This document shows, one piece after another, positions 8,201 to 12,527 of a stretch of DNA of 12,527 nucleotides. The notes beneath the pieces are model-generated. The model saw only the letters and a program-made list of their open reading frames with translations, was not told the origin of the DNA and searched no databases. Numbering within the stretch: position 1 is the first letter of the stretch; every line of letters begins with the position of its first letter. Origin of the DNA: Oxalobacteraceae bacterium UBA7693 (GTDB taxonomy: Bacteria; Pseudomonadota; Gammaproteobacteria; Burkholderiales; Burkholderiaceae_D). Both the position numbers and the translations under genes were made by a program. The stretch spans positions 496 through 13,022 of the forward strand of contig DLGN01000059.1 in assembly GCA_002482715.1 (NCBI GenBank). The letters are read 5' to 3'.

Positions 8201-8987
8201 CACGCCAACGCCAATCATCGCATTTTCTGCCAGCGTTCTGGAAGCCGATATCAAGGCGGCAAAGTTAGCGGGCATGGATGGTTTTGCACATAAGCCAATT
8301 GATCTACTCCGCTTAAGCCAAGAAATCGCGCGTTTGCTAAAAATTGAGATCCCTGTGTTGGAGTCAGCGACACATACACAGATCGCACAACAATTGAGTG
8401 GCTCGGTCATTGATTGGAGCCGTGGACAAAATCTTTGGGGTAGCGAACAACGTCACCGCGAAGCGATACGTCAATTTTTAGGTAGTTTCCGCGACTCTGT
8501 GCCCCGTTTGCGTACACTGCTCAATCAGCCGACTGACTTCGCTGCGCTTGTGCATAAACTCAAAGGTGCAGCTGGCAATCTAGCATTGTCACGCGTATGC
8601 AATATATGCACCACGATAGAGACTGAACTATCAACGAAAACACTCGAAGAAATCAAACCTACACTCGATCAACTCGCTGATGAATTAATGAACGTCACCG
8701 AAACATTAGGTGAGTTTGAAAGTAAGATCATGCAATCTGAAGCGATCAGTAAACCCGTCGAAGCATCCGATCTGCTGCCACTTTTGCTTGCATTAGATAA
8801 AGCCTTAGCACATGGTGAACTTGCCGAAACGGTGCTAAGTGCCCTCTCAAAACAATTACCCAAACACGACTTTGATGCACTCGATCAGGTTGTCAATTCT
8901 TTCGACTTTGAGGCAGCAAGAGCGATGGTTAACAATTTACACGATCACTATCGTCACCAAGGGAATGCAAAAGGAAACGCACAATGA
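5292..8987 (+). CDS. MHYT-PAS hybrid sensor histidine kinase with receiver and Hpt domains
   Basis: 1231 residues. Residues ~25-255 form a seven-helix MHYT membrane domain with three signature motifs, MHFIGM (74-79), MHYSGM (137-142) and MHYTGM (205-210). The family is proposed to sense O2, CO or NO through bound metal. PAS domains follow at about 268-385, 392-512 and 518-636. The HisKA domain has MSHEIRTPMN with phosphoacceptor H665. The ATPase domain has N778/N782, DTGIGI (809-814) and GGTGLG (838-843). The receiver (about 895-1017) has D902, D903, phosphoacceptor D946 and K1001. The Hpt domain has HKLKGAAGN with H1088. A leucine-rich helical tail closes the protein. The next gene, an HD-GYP regulator, overlaps by ATGA, so an H665 to D946 to H1088 to partner relay is likely. 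A minor oddity is GLGTTISRQL where GLGLAISRQL is usual. The ATG at 5292 places the first helix as in other MHYT proteins, although its ribosome binding site is weak. Confidence 0.93.
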   Translation: MQIHRFFLSDSQSLPLLNGEYNHPLVALSLFVAVLAGIMAFQLAGMARTEKRPFNRQIFLLSGAFVLGSGVWSMHFIGMLAFSVCSTARYDRIITVLSMLPSFLASWVALLLIAKERVTRWQLIVSGILVGAGIGVMHYSGMAAVHKSLVLRFDPIIFGISIVVAVALSISALWLRFQLIAHQRLKPNHINIISGIVLGIAISGMHYTGMKATHFLNNPNANFAPTENFYLALSIAGITTLAILITVAGNILLRYRSIYQRMVHTEARTRTIVETAVDGIITIDNKGIVRAFNTAAEKIFGWEASEIIGHTVQTIIPPPKGKDFNDDLRTYLLNGDVKVVGSGREVMGLRKNGTPFPMRLALGEANLQNETLFVGFITDISERRQMEEALRNSEQQYRSLIANLPGIAFRCRLDQDWSMLFISDAVERLTGWKPEDFISGKKTFAQLLHPDDVEWTSRIVSEKLYSGQTYTLEYRIVDRDNKEHWVSESASGVRGTNGKIEWIDGVIIDISDSKRRNAEFEGVVNAISRSLAVIEFDLKGNILNANQIFLTITGYTLEELLGRHHSLLCAPSEVQSAGYQQLWDTLRKGIDTSGDFHRFGKQGQDIWIHGSYNPIFDPEGRPYKIIKFASDLSERHMMEQDLREAKIKAEHAAAAKNTFLANMSHEIRTPMNAILGFTDVLLSEPVNDTQRRHLSTVRNSARSLLTLLNDILDTAKLEHGAVELEVRDFSLREVCMQVMATLRINAQAKTLPLVLHYPETVPDFYHGDALRLQQILLNLIGNAIKFTEKGEVALHVNRHENLIHLIIQDTGIGIAPDRINHIFDPFAQADASMSRRFGGTGLGTTISRQLIELMGGRIWVESELGVGSQFHVELPLPIGEAVSVIDEQFNIALPPLNILAVDDVPQNLELLQVMLGRLGHTITSARNGAEAVEIFRQQQFDIVLMDVQMPVMNGLEASQQIRLLETQKGLTPTPIIAFSASVLEADIKAAKLAGMDGFAHKPIDLLRLSQEIARLLKIEIPVLESATHTQIAQQLSGSVIDWSRGQNLWGSEQRHREAIRQFLGSFRDSVPRLRTLLNQPTDFAALVHKLKGAAGNLALSRVCNICTTIETELSTKTLEEIKPTLDQLADELMNVTETLGEFESKIMQSEAISKPVEASDLLPLLLALDKALAHGELAETVLSALSKQLPKHDFDALDQVVNSFDFEAARAMVNNLHDHYRHQGNAKGNAQ
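8971..8976 (+). promoter_or_regulatory. Ribosome binding site of the HD-GYP regulator gene
   Basis: AAGGAA, 7 nt before the ATG at 8984 and inside the end of the kinase gene. With the ATGA stop/start overlap this indicates translational coupling. Confidence 0.65.
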
Positions 8988-9985
8988 AGCAAATAGACGA
9001 ACGGCCGAAAATTCTCATCGTTGATGATGCCGCCACCAATCTGCAAATCTTGCGCCAGGTCTTACATGAAGACTATCGTTTACTGTTTGCACTCGACGGT
9101 GAAAAAGCGCTCAAACTGGCACAAGAAGAAGCACCGAATTTGATTTTGTTAGACGTGATGATGCCAGGCTTAACTGGTTTGGAAACCTGCAAACTACTCA
9201 AAGCCAATCCGACGACCAAATCGATTCCCGTGATTTTTGTCACCGCCCTAAGCGAAGTCAGCGACGAATCAGCAGGCTTTGAAGTTGGCGCAGTTGACTA
9301 CATCACAAAACCCATCAGCCCACCGGTCGTACGTGCACGCGTCAAAACCCATCTCTCACTGGTAGGCGCAGATGAATTACAAAAAACCCGCTTGCAAATC
9401 ATTCAATGCTTAGGACGCGCTGCCGAATATCGCGACAATGAAACCGGCCTACACGTCATACGCATGAGCCATTATTCGCGTTTGCTCGCCTTAGCGGCTG
9501 GCTTTAGCGCAAGCCAAGCCGATCTGCTATTTCATGCAGCACCAATGCATGACATCGGCAAAATCGGCACCCCCGATCATGTCCTGCTCAAGCCCGGCAA
9601 ACTCGATCAAGACGAGTGGGCATTGATGCAGAAACACGTACTGATGGGCGCTGAAATTTTAGGCGAACACGATTCACCTTTACTGCAAATGGCACGCACC
9701 ATCGCGCTCTACCATCACGAGAAATTTGATGGCAGCGGCTACCCACACCGTATCGCAGGGGAAGCAATTCCCATCGAAGCGCGTATCGTCGCAATCGCCG
9801 ACGTGTTCGATGCACTCACCTCAATCCGTCCTTACAAAAAGGCCTGGGAAGTACAAGCCGCGGTCGATTTACTTCAAAGCGAGAAAGGCAAACACTTCGA
9901 TCCTGAATTGGTCGATTTGTTTATCGCCCAATTGCCAGCGATGGTAGAAATTAAAGAGAAATACGCAGAAGAAACGGCAAACTAA
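8984..9985 (+). CDS. Response regulator with HD-GYP cyclic-di-GMP phosphodiesterase domain
   Basis: 333 residues, RpfG-like. The receiver domain (about 8-125) has acidic D14/D15, phosphoacceptor D57 in LLDVMMPG, T87 and K109. A short linker leads to an HD-GYP domain (about 135-325). The metal-binding HD pair is H189-D190 in MHDIGKIG. HHEKFDGSGYP (244-254) contains the GYP signature, and DVFDALTSIRPYK follows near 273. All catalytic motifs are intact, so hydrolysis of cyclic-di-GMP to pGpG or GMP is expected, triggered by phosphorylation from the Hpt domain of the overlapping kinase gene. Lowering cyclic-di-GMP usually favours motility over biofilm; the actual output here is inferred. Its TAA overlaps the stop codon of the convergent methyltransferase gene, leaving no room for a terminator between them. 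Confidence 0.93.
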   Translation: MKQIDERPKILIVDDAATNLQILRQVLHEDYRLLFALDGEKALKLAQEEAPNLILLDVMMPGLTGLETCKLLKANPTTKSIPVIFVTALSEVSDESAGFEVGAVDYITKPISPPVVRARVKTHLSLVGADELQKTRLQIIQCLGRAAEYRDNETGLHVIRMSHYSRLLALAAGFSASQADLLFHAAPMHDIGKIGTPDHVLLKPGKLDQDEWALMQKHVLMGAEILGEHDSPLLQMARTIALYHHEKFDGSGYPHRIAGEAIPIEARIVAIADVFDALTSIRPYKKAWEVQAAVDLLQSEKGKHFDPELVDLFIAQLPAMVEIKEKYAEETAN

Positions 9986-10566
9986 ACAAGGCGTTGCGCT
10001 TCATAATAATGATTACCGCCCTCATCCACAAAACGATGAACAAAGCTTAATCCAACCGATTGCAAGCAAGCCGCATAAGCGTCTTGCCCAAGCGAATGCG
10101 ACACGATCCCTGTCGTTGCATCAGTCCATTCGCAGCGCTGTGTCGGCGCGGTAAATAAGAATCGACCGCCGATTTTTAAACGTGCTGCGACGCGCCGAAT
10201 CAAATCCACTTGATCTGCTTCTTTGAGCAAAAACAACAGACCAATCGCCAACACCGCATCAAATGATCGCGAAAAAAACAGACTATCTTGCACCCGCGCG
10301 CATTCAACAGTGATCGTCGGAAACCGCTGCTGAAATTGCGCGAGCAGTGTAGGCGAACTATCGATTGCCCAACCACGCAAACCCGCATTCTGCAAAATCC
10401 GCGTCACCGGCAAGCCCCCACCGCACGCCAGTTCCAGCACTTCCGCATCAGGACTTAAACTAGCACACCAAGTTTGTAAAACTTCGGTGCCAATCGTCGA
10501 ATGATCACGCGCGTGCAAAAACTCTAGCGCGTGGGATTCGTAGGCGGAGGCAGAATCGGTGGGCAT
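9982..10566 (-). CDS. Class I SAM-dependent methyltransferase
   Basis: 194 residues with the Rossmann-like methyltransferase fold. Motif I is VLELACGGGLPVTRIL (from about residue 39), where the glycine-rich loop binds S-adenosylmethionine. The acidic residue ending strand 2 is in AIDSSPTLL (about 68-76). FDAVLAIGLLFLL near 103-115 is the motif IV region, and LKIGGRFLFTAP the post-motif helix/strand. The substrate cannot be told; small standalone enzymes of this type methylate small molecules, tellurite or quinone-like compounds. It lies 38 nt downstream of the cold-shock/Excalibur gene on the same strand and may be cotranscribed. No Shine-Dalgarno is evident before its ATG, which instead follows a 9-nt direct repeat. 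Its TAG overlaps the stop codon of the convergent HD-GYP gene. Confidence 0.82.
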   Translation of the reverse strand: MPTDSASAYESHALEFLHARDHSTIGTEVLQTWCASLSPDAEVLELACGGGLPVTRILQNAGLRGWAIDSSPTLLAQFQQRFPTITVECARVQDSLFFSRSFDAVLAIGLLFLLKEADQVDLIRRVAARLKIGGRFLFTAPTQRCEWTDATTGIVSHSLGQDAYAACLQSVGLSFVHRFVDEGGNHYYEAQRLV

Positions 10567-10580
10567 ATTGTAAAAAAGCG

Positions 10581-10600
10581 ATTCAAAGAATATTCAAAGA
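10581..10600. repeat. Short direct repeat before the methyltransferase start
   Basis: ATTCAAAGA occurs at 10581-10589 and 10592-10600, separated by two bases, in the 38-nt gap between two minus-strand genes. It occupies the place where a ribosome binding site would be expected. It may be chance in A/T-rich DNA. Confidence 0.4.
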
Positions 10601-10604
10601 TATT

Positions 10605-11195
10605 TCAATTCGAGAACATCGAAGTACACAAATTTTGTTCACAAGGTATTCCATCGTGATCCCCATCCATTTTTGGATCAGGACAATTCCTGAGGAAATA
10701 TTTCGCTTCTTCACACGAAGTCATTTGTGAACAGTGCTGACGACCATCACATTGATAAAGCCTAGCATTTGCAGACGCAGAAGTAGGCTGAACGACTTCC
10801 ACATTTTCGGATCTAACTGCACTAACTTCAGTTTCAAGAGAAGCGCGTCGAGAGAACTGATCATAAGCAAAAGTCCCGATCATTGCGAAAAAAGCCAAGC
10901 CGATTATTCGGCTCAACAAGGACTTACTTGATGTCGGATCTTTGGTATGAATCGCTGGGCGATGGCTAACAAATTCTGCGGGTTGACGGTCTAGGCATTT
11001 CAGATTTTTAGCTTCTTTTTTTCCATCTTGACCGACTTGAAATTCAAAACTAAGTTTCTCACCAATAGAAGGTCGCTTACCATCCTTTGGAAATGCAGAA
11101 ATATGAACGAAGATATCTTGATCACCATGCTTTGGCTTAATGAAACCAAAACCACGATCATCATTCCACTTAGTTAGCGTGCCTTCAAAGCGCAT
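10605..11195 (-). CDS. Membrane-anchored cold-shock domain protein with Excalibur domain
   Basis: 196 residues from the ATG at 11195; an in-frame ATG at 11201 has no room for a ribosome binding site, while GGTGGA lies 6 nt before 11195. Residues 1-68 are a cold-shock OB fold with the RNA-binding motifs RGFGFIKP (14-21) and DIFVHIS (27-33). One transmembrane helix follows at about 94-111. The C-terminal part (about 147-192) is an Excalibur-type domain with six cysteines (149, 155, 161, 171, 185, 190) and the calcium-loop-like DGDHDGIPCE. The likely topology is cold-shock domain in the cytoplasm and a disulfide-bonded, possibly calcium-binding domain in the periplasm. Cold-shock/Excalibur proteins are a recurrent but poorly understood proteobacterial family. 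It may be cotranscribed with the methyltransferase 38 nt downstream. The role is unknown; nucleic-acid binding at the membrane is inferred. Confidence 0.87.
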   Translation of the reverse strand: MRFEGTLTKWNDDRGFGFIKPKHGDQDIFVHISAFPKDGKRPSIGEKLSFEFQVGQDGKKEAKNLKCLDRQPAEFVSHRPAIHTKDPTSSKSLLSRIIGLAFFAMIGTFAYDQFSRRASLETEVSAVRSENVEVVQPTSASANARLYQCDGRQHCSQMTSCEEAKYFLRNCPDPKMDGDHDGIPCEQNLCTSMFSN

Positions 11196-11201
11196 AAGCA
11201 T

Positions 11202-11207
11202 TCCACC
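11202..11207 (-). promoter_or_regulatory. Ribosome binding site of the cold-shock/Excalibur gene
   Basis: Minus-strand GGTGGA, 6 nt before the ATG at 11195. It overlaps the alternative ATG at 11201 and so argues against that start. Confidence 0.5.
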
Positions 11208-11373
11208 GCATTCTCAATGTCAAAATTAAAGTTAAAGTCGAAGCCCACAAACTAGCATAGGGAATAAAAATCATCAACTGAACAGCAACTTTGAGCAACC
11301 AATTTTATCGATGAATTAATTGATCAGCACACAAAAAGAGAAGGCATCCAAAAGCACACGTACAATTCGAAAC

Positions 11374-11658
11374 TTAGACAGATGGACGATTACGCGCCAA
11401 CGCCCGCTTAATCAACATGCGGCACAAACTAGTCAACACCGCCGCACCAAACACCGTAATCGCTATCGGCACCGCCATCACCAACGACCATAAGTGCTCG
11501 GCTGGAATCCACGCAGCATAAAATCCAATCAAAAATCCGAGCGTACCCAAAATCAACAACACCAGCACGATCAAACTTGAGGTTTTCGGTTTGAAAAATA
11601 GGCCCATTGCGATGCCTGTTAGGTTGGTGATGATCCAGATGTAATCGGTGTTTTCCAT
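11374..11658 (-). CDS. Small hypothetical membrane protein, three helices
   Basis: 94 residues, not recognised as a named family. Hydrophobic helices are visible at about 5-22, 28-50 and 55-79. A short loop KPKTSS separates the first two, and a basic tail (RMLIKRALARNRPSV) is probably cytoplasmic. There is no catalytic motif. No Shine-Dalgarno is clear before the ATG at 11658, but codon use fits the neighbours, and the hydrophobic pattern is too regular for a chance reading frame. It lies between the cold-shock/Excalibur gene (about 170 nt away) and two unrecognised small genes. Confidence 0.65.
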   Translation of the reverse strand: MENTDYIWIITNLTGIAMGLFFKPKTSSLIVLVLLILGTLGFLIGFYAAWIPAEHLWSLVMAVPIAITVFGAAVLTSLCRMLIKRALARNRPSV

Positions 11659-11759
11659 TGGGGTTGAAAGATTAAGTTGCGAGGCGCGCCCCGAATTTTA
11701 TATGTGAAGTTATGGTCTCTCGTTTAGTCTTCACGATTGATTTATCAAATATGACGGGG

Positions 11760-12059
11760 TTATTCAAACCATACAACTGATTTACCAAAACCGGGACGGC
11801 ACTCTACACTCGCAACTGCTTCGGCAAGAGACGTCCATCCACCTCCACCAGCATTATAGTGACCGCGCGCTACCGTTGAACCAAACCAAACATAATAAGT
11901 GTCAATCTCTACATCATCGCAGACCTCGGGCGGGTCTTCATAATCGCCTGTGCCAAATCGAACAGGACTAAACACAATGCAAAGATCACACAACACAGTT
12001 TCATCGTACAGAAATGTGCCGACTTTGACGATATTTTCAGACGTTGGAAGGCAGATCAT
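11760..12059 (-). CDS. Hypothetical 99-residue protein
   Basis: Not assigned to a family. The sequence is acidic in the middle (FGTGDYEDPPEVCDDVEIDT), followed by TYYVWFGS and a glycine run YNAGGGGWTSLAEAV, ending PGFGKSVVWFE. Such a layout, a compact soluble domain with conserved-looking Gly/Trp turns, suggests a real small protein. It has five cysteines, no signal peptide and no membrane helix. No Shine-Dalgarno is evident, and the true start could be a little downstream of the ATG at 12059. Together with the next gene upstream it might belong to an accessory cluster such as small immunity-like proteins, but nothing in the window shows a toxin partner. Confidence 0.6.
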   Translation of the reverse strand: MICLPTSENIVKVGTFLYDETVLCDLCIVFSPVRFGTGDYEDPPEVCDDVEIDTYYVWFGSTVARGHYNAGGGGWTSLAEAVASVECRPGFGKSVVWFE

Positions 12060-12157
12060 TCGAAATTTAACGCTGAGGTGAAGAGATCGCCACGACGGTC
12101 ATAAATTTAAGTAAAGTAGTCATTGGCGATTTTCCGCCGATTGAACTGTTAAGTATT

Positions 12158-12527
12158 TCATAGTACTTCAAACGCAGTAATCGAATCCAAGCTCCACACA
12201 TTACCTTTGCGCTGCAATTGCCCCATAACGGAAACCGTTCTTCCTCTAGCATGCGCATCAATCGCAAGAAGGTATTCGTTCGGGCCCAGTGCAATTTTCA
12301 CTTCTAAAGCCCCGTGTAATTGATGCATGACCTTTAGTGCAACGGTTCGGTGAGCATTTCCTTTGGTTGGATCAAGCGCACAATGAAGATTGACGACCAA
12401 TCCGTCAAGCCTGTCTGGGTAAGGTGGGATGATTTTCAGCTGCTCAGAAGCAAATTTTAGAATTTCAACTTCTTTTGTACCAATTCGGCTTGTGCGGAAC
12501 GATTTCAAATCTTCTGGAGGAGCCAAA
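12158..12527 (-). CDS. Hypothetical protein, C-terminal part, cut by the window edge
   Basis: The frame is open through the right end; 123 codons are visible and the true start lies beyond it, since the first possible start is a TTG in the last bases. The visible part is soluble, with an alternating pattern (VKIALGPNEYLLAIDA, GRTVSVMGQLQRKGNVWSL) suggesting a beta-rich C-terminal domain. No family is recognised. A 75-codon frame at 12067-12294 overlaps it and is judged a shadow. It lies 98 nt upstream of the 99-residue gene on the same strand, so the two may be cotranscribed. Confidence 0.6.
   Translation of the reverse strand, partial: LAPPEDLKSFRTSRIGTKEVEILKFASEQLKIIPPYPDRLDGLVVNLHCALDPTKGNAHRTVALKVMHQLHGALEVKIALGPNEYLLAIDAHARGRTVSVMGQLQRKGNVWSLDSITAFEVL

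Noticed and set aside
12067..12294. 75-codon minus-strand frame
   Set aside because: Overlaps the better-looking frame at 12158-12527 out of phase and has no recognisable features.
1..12527. CRISPR arrays, tRNA, rRNA, insertion sequences, attachment sites
   Set aside because: No regularly spaced repeats, no cloverleaf or rRNA-like sequence, no transposase or terminal inverted repeats were seen on either strand.

Overview
The window reads as a piece of a Gram-negative bacterial chromosome, most like a betaproteobacterium of the Burkholderiales (weak inference from protein style, a non-lipoprotein BMP-type receptor and moderate GC). Joined to its left end is about 1.9 kb that does not look bacterial. 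The right edge cuts through a gene.

Left block (about 1-1975): 1-716 holds no recognisable gene. Positions 717-1880 (minus) encode an unusual mosaic protein. Its first ~45 residues look like a bacterial sugar/nucleoside importer ATPase. From the P-loop onward it is the C-terminal ABC2-chromodomain-basic-tail half of eukaryotic translation elongation factor 3 (eEF3). AAG/GGA-rich codon use, the missing Shine-Dalgarno and a polypyrimidine leader point to eukaryotic, perhaps algal, DNA. The likeliest explanation is a chimeric contig, but a real transfer or fusion cannot be excluded from sequence alone. A clean bacterial terminator (1977-2008) marks the edge of the bacterial part.

Nucleoside block (2017-4706, minus strand): uridine kinase, ribokinase, then a periplasmic BMP-family substrate-binding protein. 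Together they suggest nucleoside uptake and phosphorylation, with recycling of the released ribose. A hairpin plus U-tract ends about 20 nt before the uridine kinase start and looks like an attenuator. A second candidate promoter sits before the BMP gene.

Signalling block (5292-9985, plus strand): a 1231-residue MHYT-PAS-PAS-PAS hybrid histidine kinase with receiver and Hpt domains overlaps by 4 nt a receiver-HD-GYP response regulator. All four phosphorelay residues and the HD-GYP catalytic motifs are present, so the pair probably turns a membrane signal into cyclic-di-GMP breakdown.

Right block (9982-12527, minus strand): a SAM-dependent methyltransferase whose stop codon overlaps that of the HD-GYP gene, a membrane-anchored cold-shock/Excalibur protein, a small three-helix membrane protein, an unrecognised 99-residue protein and the C-terminal part of another unrecognised protein. 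No CRISPR array, tRNA, rRNA or insertion sequence was seen.
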